Assembly: GCF_900169365.1 (NCBI RefSeq)
Contig: NZ_FXZH01000025.1
Coordinates: forward strand, 1-53,670
Length of the DNA stretch: 53,670 bases
Direction: 5' to 3'
Origin: Brevibacterium sp. 239c
GTDB lineage: Bacteria; Actinomycetota; Actinomycetes; Actinomycetales; Brevibacteriaceae
A model generated the notes under the pieces. That model saw nothing but the letters and a program-made list of their open reading frames with translations, made no database searches and was not told the origin of the DNA. Of the stretch, positions 23,915-33,029 are shown one piece after another; positions within the stretch are counted from its first letter, which is position 1, and every line of letters begins with the position of its first letter. A program made the translations under genes and the position numbers.

Positions 23915-25473
23915 TCCTGACCGGATTCTGGATCGGAGGCGGCACGAACGGATCCTTCGCGCCTGCGCTCGGTATTCTCAGCCAGGCGCTCCTCTTCAAA
24001 CTCGGCACGAACTGCGGCCTTCGCATCCATTCGGTCATGGAATGCGGCCTTACGTTCCTTGCGAGTGGACCGCGAATCATCGTCCAGACGCAGGTCGGTT
24101 CCGCGGCTGCCCAGCAGCTCGGCACCGCCGACACTTGTCGGATCCCAGTCGAAGACAACGCCGTCGTCTCCCCCGATCACAATTGTGTCACCAGGTTTGG
24201 CTCCAGCCTTGAACAGAGACTCTTCGACACCGAGACGATCGAGACGATCTGCGAGATAGCCGACAGCTTCATCGTTGGCGAAGTCCGTCTGCCGAACCCA
24301 ACGCTCCGGTTTCACGCCGCGGATGCGGAAGACTGGACCGTCCTCGTCGCTTTCGGCCTGAACCTGGAAGCCACGGTCATCAACGGCTCTCGGCCGGAGG
24401 ACGACACGTTGCGGAGTTGCTTCGAACTCTGCCCTGCGCTCACGTTCGGCCGACACCAGCTCAGCCATCGCGAATGACAGTTCCCGTAGACCTGCATGGC
24501 TAACTGCGGAGATCTCGAATACACGGTAACCGGCGGCCTCCAGATCGGGGCGAACAATATCTGCCAGGTCACTGCCGTCGGGGATATCGATCTTGTTCAG
24601 GGCCACGAGCTTCGGACGTTCAGACAAAGGTAGCAGTCCGCTGCCGTCGTGGATGTCGACCGCATATGCGGCGAGCTCCGATTCGATGATGGTCAGATCG
24701 GACACGGGATCACGGCCCGGCTCCCATGTGGCCATGTCTACGACATGGACGAGGGCGGCACAGCGTTCGACATGCCTGAGGAACTCAAGCCCGAGCCCTT
24801 TGCCTTCCGATGCTCCAGGGATGAGGCCTGGCACATCGGCGATGGTGTATCGGACATCGCCGGCCTGGACCACGCCGAGGTTGGGAACGAGGGTGGTGAA
24901 CGGATAGTCCGCAATCTTCGGCTTGGCTTCTGACATCGCGGCGATGACACTGGACTTGCCAGCCGAAGGGTAGCCGACGAGCGCAATGTCCGCGATCGTC
25001 TTCAGTTCCAGTACCAAGCTCAGCGATTCGCCCGGCTCGCCTAGCAGCGCGAAGCCCGGGGCCTTGCGCTTGGACGAGGCCAAGGCTGCGTTGCCGAGAC
25101 CGCCACGGCCACCGGCTGCAGCGACGAATTCGGTGCCGGAGTCGACGAGGTCGGCGACGATCTCGCCGTCCCGGTTCTTCACAACCGTGCCTTCGGGGAC
25201 GGCGATGACGAGGTCTCCCCCGTCTGCACCGTGGCGCAGGTCGCCCTTGCCGATGCCGCCGTCGTTCGCAGTCAGGTGCGGACGGTGGTGGAGCGGCAGC
25301 AGCGTAGTGGTCTGAGAGTCGACGACGAACTTCACGTCACCGCCCTGACCTCCATTGGCGCCATCAGGGCCGCCAAGAGGTTTGAACTTCTCGCGCCTGA
25401 TCGAAGCGCAGCCGTTGCCGCCGCTTCCGGCGGAAAGATGGACTGTGACACGGTCTATGAACTCGGTGGCCAT
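23911..25473 (-). CDS. obg: GTPase Obg/CgtA
   Basis: A 520-residue protein with the glycine-rich Obg fold ([20 protein letters not shown] and [12 protein letters not shown]). The G domain has G1 [10 protein letters not shown]3 [14 protein letters not shown] and G4 ALNKID. A C-terminal OCT domain ([17 protein letters not shown], about 380-450) is followed by a charged tail. Obg is an essential GTPase needed for 50S ribosome assembly and stress control. It lies after rpmA and a long palindrome, and its stop is coupled to proB. Confidence 0.96.
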   Translation of the reverse strand: MATEFIDRVTVHLSAGSGGNGCASIRREKFKPLGGPDGANGGQGGDVKFVVDSQTTTLLPLHHRPHLTANDGGIGKGDLRHGADGGDLVIAVPEGTVVKNRDGEIVADLVDSGTEFVAAAGGRGGLGNAALASSKRKAPGFALLGEPGESLSLVLELKTIADIALVGYPSAGKSSVIAAMSEAKPKIADYPFTTLVPNLGVVQAGDVRYTIADVPGLIPGASEGKGLGLEFLRHVERCAALVHVVDMATWEPGRDPVSDLTIIESELAAYAVDIHDGSGLLPLSERPKLVALNKIDIPDGSDLADIVRPDLEAAGYRVFEISAVSHAGLRELSFAMAELVSAERERRAEFEATPQRVVLRPRAVDDRGFQVQAESDEDGPVFRIRGVKPERWVRQTDFANDEAVGYLADRLDRLGVEESLFKAGAKPGDTIVIGGDDGVVFDWDPTSVGGAELLGSRGTDLRLDDDSRSTRKERKAAFHDRMDAKAAVRAEFEEERLAENTERRREGSVRAASDPESGQE

Positions 25474-25489
25474 AATGTCCTTATATCAG

Positions 25490-25521
25490 ATGAAGGGTGA
25501 GTCTCGAGACTCACCCTTCAT
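25490..25521 (-). terminator. 32-bp perfect palindrome between rpmA and obg
   Basis: The sequence is perfectly self-complementary over all 32 bases (16-bp arms, no loop bases), centred between 25505 and 25506. RNA would fold into a strong hairpin with the central bases opening into a loop. There is no clear T run, so it may be an intrinsic terminator or a partial attenuator and stabiliser separating L27 expression from obg. Confidence 0.75.
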
Positions 25522-25556
25522 GGACCCCTATGCAGGGGAAAAACAGAACTAGTCGA

Positions 25557-25808
25557 TCAAGCGCCGACGATGTTGACGATCTTGCGACCGTTGCGTTTGC
25601 CGAATTCCACGGCTCCTGCAGACAGTGCGAAGAGCGTGTCGTCTCCGCCGCGTCCGACGTTCGCGCCTGGGTGGAACTTGGTTCCACGCTGACGAACGAT
25701 GATCTCTCCGGCTTTCACAACCTGTCCACCGAAGCGCTTCACACCGAGGTACTGCGGGTTCGAGTCGCGGCCGTTACGGGACGAGCTGACTCCCTTTTTG
25801 CTTGACAT
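25557..25808 (-). CDS. rpmA: 50S ribosomal protein L27
   Basis: An 83-residue L27 with the canonical core [34 protein letters not shown] and the C-terminal [10 protein letters not shown]. The short N-terminus ([10 protein letters not shown]) corresponds to the flexible tail that reaches the peptidyl transferase centre; here it is not the classical AHKKGGGS form. It is 13 bases after rplU. Confidence 0.97.
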   Translation of the reverse strand: MSSKKGVSSSRNGRDSNPQYLGVKRFGGQVVKAGEIIVRQRGTKFHPGANVGRGGDDTLFALSAGAVEFGKRNGRKIVNIVGA

Positions 25809-25821
25809 GTGAAGTCTCCTC

Positions 25822-26130
25822 TTACTTGATGTTCGTGATCTTCAGACGGGTGAGGTCCTGGCGGTGGCCCTGACGCTTCTTGTAACCGGTCTTGTTCTTG
25901 TACTTCTGAATGATGATCTTGGGACCGCGAAGCTCGTTGACGACCTCAGCGCTGACGGCAACCTTCGACAGGGCATCTGCGTCGGTCGTGACAGTCTCGC
26001 CGTCGACGAGGAGGACTGCATCGAGTTCGACGCCTTCACCGGCCTTCGCCTTCATTCGGTTGACTGTGATGATGTCGCCGACGCTGACCTTTTCCTGATG
26101 GCCACCGGCACGGACAATGGCATAGACCAT
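25822..26130 (-). CDS. rplU: 50S ribosomal protein L21
   Basis: A 102-residue protein from the ATG at 26130 (site GAAAGGG). Signatures are [27 protein letters not shown] and the C-terminal [17 protein letters not shown], which match L21. The longer frame upstream would cover the leader and is not family-like. It heads the rplU-rpmA-obg transcript. Confidence 0.97.
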   Translation of the reverse strand: MVYAIVRAGGHQEKVSVGDIITVNRMKAKAGEGVELDAVLLVDGETVTTDADALSKVAVSAEVVNELRGPKIIIQKYKNKTGYKKRQGHRQDLTRLKITNIK

Positions 26131-26257
26131 GGTCGAACCCTTTCTGTTCATACACAAACGAACGGCGGTGTATCCCTTGGCTCCCGAGGAAGGATTTCCC
26201 CAGGTGTCCCATTGAGAGGAATCACCAGCCGTGGTGCGCAGCACGCACCGACGATCA

Positions 26258-26287
26258 AGTCTAATGGATTCGACCGCCGTTGGGCAA
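26258..26287 (-). promoter_or_regulatory. Possible promoter of rplU-rpmA(-obg)
   Basis: On the minus strand TTGCCC (26287-26282) and TAGACT (26263-26258) are separated by 18 bases. They lie about 130 bases upstream of rplU, leaving a long leader with an inverted pair (GTGCG...CGCAC) that could act in autoregulation. This is a consensus reading only. Confidence 0.35.
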
Positions 26288-26306
26288 ACCGTTGGACCTC
26301 AAGAAC

Positions 26307-26627
26307 TCAGGCCTCTCGGGTCTCAGCGATCCGCTCATGATGACGGATCACCTCGGCGACAATGAAGGTCAGGAACTTCTCTGCGAACTCCGGGTCCAGG
26401 TGGGCATCTTCGGCCAGCTGGCGAAGGTGAGCGACCTGTCGGCCTTCCCGCGCGGGATCCGCGGGAGGCAGCCCGTGATCGGCCTTCAGCTCACCGACCG
26501 TCTCCGTGAGCTTGAACCTCTCGGCGAGCAGATGGATGAGCGCTGCGTCGATGTTGTCTATGCTCCCGCGCAGTTCCAACAGTCGCTCTTGGGCACGTGT
26601 TTTGTCATTGATCTGATCCACATCCAC
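26307..26627 (-). CDS. Chorismate mutase, AroQ type
   Basis: An AroQ-class helical protein. It contains LLELRGSIDNIDAALIHLLA, then AERFKLTETVGELKADHG, then an Arg/Gln-bearing segment (AREGRQVAHL) and FLTFIVAEVIRHHE. These match chorismate mutase helices H1-H3 with the active-site Arg, Lys and Gln positions. It isomerises chorismate to prephenate for Phe and Tyr synthesis. The frame has no ATG in the family region; I use the GTG at 26627 (106 residues), with the GTG at 26621 as alternative. No strong ribosome binding site is visible. It is a monofunctional enzyme of the small actinobacterial kind. Confidence 0.82.
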   Translation of the reverse strand: MDVDQINDKTRAQERLLELRGSIDNIDAALIHLLAERFKLTETVGELKADHGLPPADPAREGRQVAHLRQLAEDAHLDPEFAEKFLTFIVAEVIRHHERIAETREA

Positions 26628-26669
26628 CAGTCTAACGAGGCTGGAGTGGAACTGGGACCGCCACGCGAA

Positions 26670-26701
26670 AACCGCCCCTGCACCGAAGTGCAGAGACGGT
26701 T
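26670..26701 (-). terminator. Terminator of the AGCS symporter gene
   Basis: AACCG and CTGCAC pair with GTGCAG and CGGTT, with a CCC/AGA internal loop and a TTCG-type loop on the minus strand, followed by TTTTCG. It lies 16 bases beyond the symporter stop. The internal-loop pattern is the same as in the integrase terminator at 6849-6881. Confidence 0.75.
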
Positions 26702-26716
26702 CAACCGCGATCAGGT

Positions 26717-28249
26717 TCAGACCGTCTCCTCCACTGGAACAGCGTCCTTCGTGTCGAGGTCCATCAGAGTGCCAGCCTTCCGATCGGCCAGGTACTTCTT
26801 CATCTCCTTCTTGACCACAGGCATCAGCATGTACAGGCCCAGGATGTTGATGAACGCACAGAGGAACAGTGCGGCATCGGCGAATTCGACGATCTTGCTG
26901 AAGCTGGCGATGCAGCCGATGACCACGAACACGCAGACGAGGAGACGGAAGACCGTGACCGCGCCCTTCGACTTGCCGAACAGATAGGCCCAGGCTCGTT
27001 CCCCATAGTAGGCCCACGTGATAAGTGTTGAGAAGGCGAAGAGAGCCACCGCGATCGCCAGCAGCACCGGATACCAGCTGGCAACCGTTGAGAAGGCATC
27101 CGACGCCAGCGCCACGCCGCCGATCTCCCCCTGACCGAGGTCGTTGGTGTACGAAGGCTGGTTGGCAACGATGATCGTCAGTGCGGTCATGGTGCAGACG
27201 ATCACGGTGTCCACGAAGGGCTCGAGAAGTGCAACGAAGCCTTCCGAGATGGGCCGACGAGTCTTGACCGCCGAGTGTGCGATCGCGGCCGAACCGATGC
27301 CGGCTTCATTGGAGAAGGCCGAACGCTGGAACCCGATGATCATGACACCGACGATGCCGCCTGCAATTCCTTGCGGCGCGAACGCTCCCTCGAAGATCTG
27401 TCCGATGGCAGTCGGAATCTGGCCGAAGTTGATGACCAGAACCAGCAGGCAGGAAAGAACGTAAAAGATGCCCATTGCGGGAACTAGCTTGTCGGTCACG
27501 TGTGCAATCGACCGGATTCCACCGAGAATCACGAGACCGACAAGGCCAGCGAAGATGATTCCGAAGATCAATGACGCCAAAGAACCGGCGAGGAAACCGT
27601 CTGCGCCGCCCGTGGCGGTGCGAACCTGAACAAACGTCTGGTTGGCTTGGAACATCCCGCCGCCCACGACACCGAAGATGAGGATGGACACTGCGAAGAT
27701 TCCGGTCAGCAGACCAGCTATGGGCTTGGAGAACTTGCGAAATGCGATAGGCAGGTACTTGAAAGGCCCGCCATAGACGACGCCATTCTCGTCGATTTCT
27801 CGGTATTTGACTCCGAGTGTGCACTCGACGAATTTCGTGCACATGCCGAGAAGACCGGCCACGATCATCCAGAAGGTAGCACCGGGACCACCGAGGGCAA
27901 TAGCCACACCGACACCCGCGATATTGCCGAGGCCGACAGTGCCGGACAGCGCCGAGGCCAGTGCCTGGAAGTGGGTGATCTCACCCGGATCATCCTTGGA
28001 CGAATATTTTCCACGGATGACTTCGAGAGAGACTTTGAATCCTCGCGCTTGGATGAAGCCGAAATAGATGGTGAAGATCAAGGCGGCGCCGATGAGCCAG
28101 AGCACCACAAAGGGGAAGGACAAAGGGCCAAGCGTAATAGGAAAGAAGATGATCCCACCGAAGAAGGTGGCGATCGGATCAAACCACGAGTTGATTGCAT
28201 CATCCACTGGGGACTTGGGGGCGTCAGCTGCCCATAACAAAGGGTTCAT
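26717..28249 (-). CDS. Alanine/glycine:cation symporter (AGCS family)
   Basis: A 510-residue, about 11-helix membrane protein. AGCS signatures are ALSGTVGLGNIAGVGVAIALGGPGATFWM (cut here as GTVGLGNIAGVGVAIALGGP), KFVECTLGVKYRE, NEAGIGSAAIAHSA and ALEPF-like LLEPFVDT. The family imports alanine or glycine with Na+ (or H+). It is divergent from the SPFH gene and is closed by the hairpin at 26670-26701. Substrate assignment rests on the family only. Confidence 0.93.
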   Translation of the reverse strand: MNPLLWAADAPKSPVDDAINSWFDPIATFFGGIIFFPITLGPLSFPFVVLWLIGAALIFTIYFGFIQARGFKVSLEVIRGKYSSKDDPGEITHFQALASALSGTVGLGNIAGVGVAIALGGPGATFWMIVAGLLGMCTKFVECTLGVKYREIDENGVVYGGPFKYLPIAFRKFSKPIAGLLTGIFAVSILIFGVVGGGMFQANQTFVQVRTATGGADGFLAGSLASLIFGIIFAGLVGLVILGGIRSIAHVTDKLVPAMGIFYVLSCLLVLVINFGQIPTAIGQIFEGAFAPQGIAGGIVGVMIIGFQRSAFSNEAGIGSAAIAHSAVKTRRPISEGFVALLEPFVDTVIVCTMTALTIIVANQPSYTNDLGQGEIGGVALASDAFSTVASWYPVLLAIAVALFAFSTLITWAYYGERAWAYLFGKSKGAVTVFRLLVCVFVVIGCIASFSKIVEFADAALFLCAFINILGLYMLMPVVKKEMKKYLADRKAGTLMDLDTKDAVPVEETV

Positions 28250-28350
28250 GGTGCAATAACCTGCCGTACCCCTCGGGAGGTATCAAGCACTATCGCGCCG
28301 GTCGGGTATACAGTTACCCAACTGTTACCTACGTCACACAAAAAGGCAGT

Positions 28351-28370
28351 TGTGAGATGTATGTCTCACA
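28351..28370 (+). promoter_or_regulatory. Inverted repeat, probable operator
   Basis: TGTGAGA (28351-28357) and TCTCACA (28364-28370) form a perfect 7-bp inverted repeat with a 6-base spacer, 20 bases upstream of the SPFH start and inside the divergent promoter region. This layout suits a dimeric repressor, for example of the GntR or TetR kind. The regulator is not identified. Confidence 0.5.
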
Positions 28371-28390
28371 TTGTGTCCTAGACTGAAATC

Positions 28391-29476
28391 ATGACTCAGA
28401 ACCCTAAACAGCATACGCCTCCCCCGAACCAGCCGCCCGGATCACAGCCCATGCCTCCGCGCCAACCAGGCCCCGGACGTCGACAGCATCCCCCTCAGTC
28501 CGGACCTCAGGGACCCCCTGGAGTTCCACCCGACCAGCGGCGACGCGGACCTGCCCGAATAGCCTCCGCCGAGGGCGAACGAGTCAGGGAGAGCTCAGCA
28601 GGTGGTGTATCCGGCTACTTCGCCATCGTCGGCGGCGTCGTCCTGTTGATTCTGGCACTTCTGCTGGCACTGTTCGGACTGATCATGACCGTGGCACAGA
28701 CCATGGTTGGGATCATCCTCATCGTGCTCGGCGTCGTCGTGTTCATAGCAGCGTTGTTCCTGTTCAAGGGCTGCACATCCGTGGCTCCCGGCAACGCTGT
28801 CGTCCTCCAGCTGTACGGGAAATACGTCGGCACGGTGCGACTGTCCGGTCTGCGCTTCGTCAATCCCTTCTTTTCGAAGATTCAGGTCTCGACGCGCATC
28901 CGCAACCATGAGACGTCCACGCTAAAGGTCAACGATCTCGACGGCAATCCCATCGAAATCGGTGCCGTCGTCGTATGGCAGGTCCAGGACACCGCTCAGG
29001 CACTCTTCGAGGTCGATGACTTCGAAGAGTTCGTGGCCATCCAGGCGGAGACTGCTGTGCGCCATATCGCGAATTCCTATGCCTATGATTCCTCCAATCC
29101 GAACCGAATGTCTCTACGGGACAACGCGGAGGAGATCACGTCGAAACTCTCCAACGAGGTCGCAGCTCGAGTTGCCGCCGCTGGCGTGACCGTCATCGAA
29201 TCTCGCATCACGCAGCTGGCATATGCAGCAGAGATCGCGCGTGCAATGCTCCAGCGTCAGCAGGCCACAGCGGTCGTTGCCGCACGTCAGCTCATCGTCG
29301 AAGGTGCCGTCGGCATGGTCGAGACCGCCATCGAACAGATCGAGGGCCGTGGGATCGTCAAGCTCGGTCATCTCGAGCGCAGCGATCTCGTGTCGAACCT
29401 GATGATCGTTCTCTGCGGCGATCAGGCCGCCCAGCCGACCATCAGCACCACGCGGAATCAAGAGGCCAAGAACTGA
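28391..29476 (+). CDS. SPFH/band 7 membrane protein
   Basis: A 361-residue protein. Residues 1-60 are Pro/Gln/Arg-rich and disordered. Two transmembrane helices follow (about 75-130: VVLLILALLLALFGLIM and MVGIILIVLGVVVFIAALFL). The SPFH domain (about 150-290) has NHETSTLKVNDLDGNPIEIG and VVWQVQD, and then a helical segment (IESRITQLAYAAEIARAMLQ) with the flotillin/stomatin look. SPFH proteins oligomerise on membranes and organise lipids or proteases. No NfeD or protease partner is next to it. It is divergent from the symporter and closed by the 17-bp hairpin. Confidence 0.88.
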   Translation: MTQNPKQHTPPPNQPPGSQPMPPRQPGPGRRQHPPQSGPQGPPGVPPDQRRRGPARIASAEGERVRESSAGGVSGYFAIVGGVVLLILALLLALFGLIMTVAQTMVGIILIVLGVVVFIAALFLFKGCTSVAPGNAVVLQLYGKYVGTVRLSGLRFVNPFFSKIQVSTRIRNHETSTLKVNDLDGNPIEIGAVVVWQVQDTAQALFEVDDFEEFVAIQAETAVRHIANSYAYDSSNPNRMSLRDNAEEITSKLSNEVAARVAAAGVTVIESRITQLAYAAEIARAMLQRQQATAVVAARQLIVEGAVGMVETAIEQIEGRGIVKLGHLERSDLVSNLMIVLCGDQAAQPTISTTRNQEAKN

Positions 29477-29478
29477 AA

Positions 29479-29515
29479 CGTCCCGCCACTGATCATGGTG
29501 ATCAGTGGCGGGACG
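29479..29515. terminator. Bidirectional terminator hairpin (17-bp stem)
   Basis: A perfect 17-bp stem (29479-29495 with 29499-29515) encloses a TGG loop. It lies between the convergent SPFH and RNase E ends and can serve both. There is no long T run. Confidence 0.85.
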
Positions 29516-29563
29516 CCTCGTGGTCGCGGGCTCAAATCAGTCACACGAGCGCGGACACGGTGC

Positions 29564-32500
29564 TCAGTCTTCGCCGATGATGACGAACGAGGCTGGCAAG
29601 GACTGCTGAGCTTTCTCGTCTGTCGGCTGAGTCTTGGCCTTCGGCTTCTGACGGGGAGCTGCCTTGACCGGTTCGGCCTTAGCCACCTTGGTAGCGGTAT
29701 CGGCTCCGATCATCAGCGGAAGCTCTGCAGCAGGCACATCAGGCTTCTGCGTCTTGACAGGCTTCGTCCGAGCAGGCTTCTCCTGGGCGGGTTCGCCCTG
29801 ATCGCCCGTGTCCTGTGAGAACTTGTTCAGTGACGGCTCTGATGATCCCTCTGACTTCGCATTCGAGCGTTTACGGTTATTGCGTGTCCGGGATCGACCC
29901 GATTTGCCACCGCCGTTTGCATCGGCGGAATCATTGTCCTGCGAACCCTTGGACGACTCAGAGTTCGTGGACGACTGGGAGCCTTTCGACGCCGAGATGT
30001 CCTGTGAGTTCTCGTTGTCCTTTGACTCCGACTCATCCTTCTTCAGGGTGGCCTTTGCGATGGCGGCAACGGCCGAACGCGAGGCGTCGTTGGTCGCGGT
30101 ATCGGTCTGGATATCGGAGTCGCTGGACTTCGCCGCCGGCTTGTTGTCACCGCGGCGCTTGCGATCACGTTTGCTGTTCGAGTTGTCGTTGGATACGGAC
30201 CGATTGCCGTGGTGGGCCTTCGAACCGTCCTCTTCTGAACCCGGCAGCAACAGCCCCCGACCAGAAAGGTCGGCCCCGGCGCTGACCAGGGACTCTGCGA
30301 GTCCAGTGCCGATGCGCTTACGCGTCATCTGCACGAGACCCAGAGACGTCACCTCGGCGACCTGATGCTTGGTCCGGTCCCGGCCCAGGCACTCAACGAG
30401 TCGACGCACGACGAGGTCCCGGTTCGATTCGAGGACCATGTCGATGAAGTCGACGACGATGATGCCCCCGATGTCACGCAGACGCACCTGACGGATGACT
30501 TCTTCAGCCGCCTCCAGGTTGTTGCGGGTCACGGTCTCTTCCAGGTTTCCACCTGAACCGGTGAACTTACCGGTGTTGACGTCGACGACCGTCATGGCCT
30601 CGGTCCGGTCGATGACCAGCGAACCACCGGAAGGAAGGTTGACAGTACGCTGCAGCGCCTTCTGCACCTGCTCCTCGACCCGGTAGTGGTCGAAGATGTC
30701 TTCGTCCTCGCTGTAGCGGTGAACGCGATCGAGCAGATCCGGTGCCACCGCCTCGACATATTCGTGGATGGTGTTCCAAGCGCTGTCGCCGTCGATGACC
30801 AGAGACGAGAAGTCCTCGTTGAAGACATCGCGGATGATCCGCACGATCATATCCGGCTCGCTGTAGAGGAGCTGAGGGGCCAGTACCTTCGTCGACTTCG
30901 ACTTCTTCTCGATTGTTTCCCACCGATTCGCCAGTCGTTCGACGTCCCTGCTGAGCTCCTTGTCCGTGGCACCTTCGGCCGCGGTGCGCACGATGACTCC
31001 GTTCGAGTCACCGACGAGTTCCTTGAGGAGCTTCTTCAGTCGGTTGCGCTCAACGTCGGGCAGCTTCCGTGAGATGCCCGTCATGGAGTTGCCGGGCACG
31101 TAGACGAGGAAGCGTCCCGGCAAGGAGATCTGGCTGGTCAGTCGGGCACCCTTGTGGCCAACCGGGTCCTTGGTGACCTGGACGAGGACCGGGTCGCCGG
31201 GGCTGAGAGCAACCTCGATGCGACGAGCCTTGCCGTCCATGCCGAGAGCGTCCCAATTGACCTCACCGGCGTAGAGCACAGCATTGCGGCCCTTGCCGAT
31301 GTCGATGAATGCGGCTTCCATGCTGGGAAGCACGTTCTGGACCTTGCCCAGGTAGACATTGCCGATGAGAGAGGACTGCTGGCGGTTCTCTTTGAGGTAG
31401 TGCTCGACGGTGATTCCGTCTTCGACCACGACCAGCTGGGTCTGCTCTCCGCTTTCCCGCACGAGCATGGTCCGGTCGACGGACTCACGACGAGCCAGAA
31501 ATTCAGCCTCGGTGATGACGGGGCGGCGACGACCTGCCTCGCGGCCTTCCTTACGACGCTGGCGCTTGGCCTCGAGGCGAGTCGAGCCCTTCAACGAGGT
31601 CACTTCGTCATTGTCGGTGCTGCGTGAGCGTGAACGGCGGCGACGACGGCGACGTGAACCATTGTCATCATCATCGTCGTTATCGTCATCATCGGAGTCG
31701 TTGGTCTTATCCGGCTGGTGGCCGGAGTTCTTGTCGTCAGAGGCTTTGTTATCTGTGGACTTGTTCGAGTCCGACTTGTTCGAGTCCGACTGCTGACTCT
31801 TCTTGTCCGAACGGTTGCCGGAGCGAGAATCACGACTGTTCGAGTGAGAGTCGGAATCATCGTCGCCGGAATCGTGTGCGGACTGCCCCGAGTCGTCGTT
31901 GTCGGAATCGTTGCCGTTGTCATCGCGTCCACGGGAGCGTCGTCCCCGGCCGCCGCGGCGGCGACGACGGCCACCGGAATCGTTCGAGTCGTTGTCCTCG
32001 GAGTCGTCACTCTGGCCGCGGTTGCTCTCGCTGCCAGATGATTCGGATTCGGTGTAGCCCGAATCGTTGTAGTCCTCGTCGCTGTCATCAGAATCGTAGT
32101 TATCGTCCTCGACCTGAACAGGCTGGGCCAGTTCGGCCTTGGGCACCTGGAAGATCAGTCCGCCGTCGTGGGGCACGGCGGGTGCGCTGCGCGGGGTGCG
32201 GGCTGGTGCGGGCTCCGCCGATGGTGCGGCGAATGGGTTGCGGGGATCGAATGCAGGAGCTGGGGCCGGCGCTGGAGAAGCGTCAGTCGCGGCGTCTGCG
32301 GAATCGTCGTCAGCGTCAGCGTCAGAGGAATCGTACGCTTCGCTCCCCCGGTCATTGTTCGTCGCATTCTGCGTTTCCCCGCCCGGTTCACGGACGAACT
32401 GTTCGAATACGAGTCCTCGGTTGGCTACGGCGTCGCGTGCCTTCTTCGGTGCAGCGGACTTCTGTGCGGGAACGTCATCGACGTCCTCGTCCGAGTCATC

Positions 32501-32683
32501 AGCATTCGATTCAGGAATACGCAGAGATTCAGCAGCCTCGGCGATGGTATCGAGCTTTTCCCTGATGCTTTCGTCGACATCCCCATGAGAGGAGTCTGCG
32601 GTGTTCGCAGACTGCTGCAGATTAGCGAGATCAGCGAGGATGCCCTCTGTTCCTTCGTTGCCGTCGTTCGACGCGTCATTCAT
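29564..32683 (-). CDS. rne: Ribonuclease E/G, actinobacterial long form
   Basis: A 1039-residue protein from the ATG at 32683 (site GGGAGA). Residues 1 to about 370 are disordered, with Asp/Ser runs, two Arg patches (GGRRRRRGGRGRRSRGR and RRRRRRRSRSRS) and short NKSDSNKS repeats. The S1 domain (NVYLGKVQNVLPSMEAAFIDIG), 5'-sensor and DNase-I-like catalytic part follow, with the Mg2+ aspartates in VVDVNTGKF and GGIIVVDFIDM. After QMTRKRIGTG the usual CxxC zinc-link reads SAGADLSGRG, with no cysteine. A Ser/Lys-rich tail ends it. It is the main mRNA-decay and RNA-processing endonuclease. The missing zinc link is discussed in the findings. Confidence 0.93.
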   Translation of the reverse strand: MNDASNDGNEGTEGILADLANLQQSANTADSSHGDVDESIREKLDTIAEAAESLRIPESNADDSDEDVDDVPAQKSAAPKKARDAVANRGLVFEQFVREPGGETQNATNNDRGSEAYDSSDADADDDSADAATDASPAPAPAPAFDPRNPFAAPSAEPAPARTPRSAPAVPHDGGLIFQVPKAELAQPVQVEDDNYDSDDSDEDYNDSGYTESESSGSESNRGQSDDSEDNDSNDSGGRRRRRGGRGRRSRGRDDNGNDSDNDDSGQSAHDSGDDDSDSHSNSRDSRSGNRSDKKSQQSDSNKSDSNKSTDNKASDDKNSGHQPDKTNDSDDDDNDDDDDNGSRRRRRRRSRSRSTDNDEVTSLKGSTRLEAKRQRRKEGREAGRRRPVITEAEFLARRESVDRTMLVRESGEQTQLVVVEDGITVEHYLKENRQQSSLIGNVYLGKVQNVLPSMEAAFIDIGKGRNAVLYAGEVNWDALGMDGKARRIEVALSPGDPVLVQVTKDPVGHKGARLTSQISLPGRFLVYVPGNSMTGISRKLPDVERNRLKKLLKELVGDSNGVIVRTAAEGATDKELSRDVERLANRWETIEKKSKSTKVLAPQLLYSEPDMIVRIIRDVFNEDFSSLVIDGDSAWNTIHEYVEAVAPDLLDRVHRYSEDEDIFDHYRVEEQVQKALQRTVNLPSGGSLVIDRTEAMTVVDVNTGKFTGSGGNLEETVTRNNLEAAEEVIRQVRLRDIGGIIVVDFIDMVLESNRDLVVRRLVECLGRDRTKHQVAEVTSLGLVQMTRKRIGTGLAESLVSAGADLSGRGLLLPGSEEDGSKAHHGNRSVSNDNSNSKRDRKRRGDNKPAAKSSDSDIQTDTATNDASRSAVAAIAKATLKKDESESKDNENSQDISASKGSQSSTNSESSKGSQDNDSADANGGGKSGRSRTRNNRKRSNAKSEGSSEPSLNKFSQDTGDQGEPAQEKPARTKPVKTQKPDVPAAELPLMIGADTATKVAKAEPVKAAPRQKPKAKTQPTDEKAQQSLPASFVIIGED

Positions 32684-33029
32684 TATTTCTCCCAGACCGA
32701 AGACTCCGTCCACACCTCACGGATCTTCGGATCCTTGCATGGCCCAAGTCGGGCCGAAACTTGTGGATGGCACTTCCAGCTCGCGCTCAGCGCGTAGGCC
32801 TTCCGTGCTGCCTCTTCTTGGTGTCGACCTGCGAGGTCATACCCTCGACTCGGTGGAGGCACTTCTCCTACTCGGTGTGAGAGCAGGTATCCGTCCGATC
32901 ATTATGTCACAGATCGGCCCGGGTGCCTCCGCCGATGTCGACCGCAAATGGTCTCCGTCACACTGAGATTGCGACTTTTCACAGCAGCCACCGTTTGCCG
33001 AGCGGTGCCTGGGGAGGCATTCTTAGAGT
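32684..33029. other. Intergenic region between rne and the VKOR gene
   Basis: About 346 bases, presumably holding the divergent promoters and the RNase E leader, which in many bacteria is long and autoregulatory. Small inverted repeats (GATC-TTCG-GATC near 32722-32733, GGCCC...GGGCC near 32743-32757) are present. No gene, known riboswitch or clear consensus promoter was recognised. GGGGAGG at 33011-33017 may serve the VKOR start. Confidence 0.5.
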
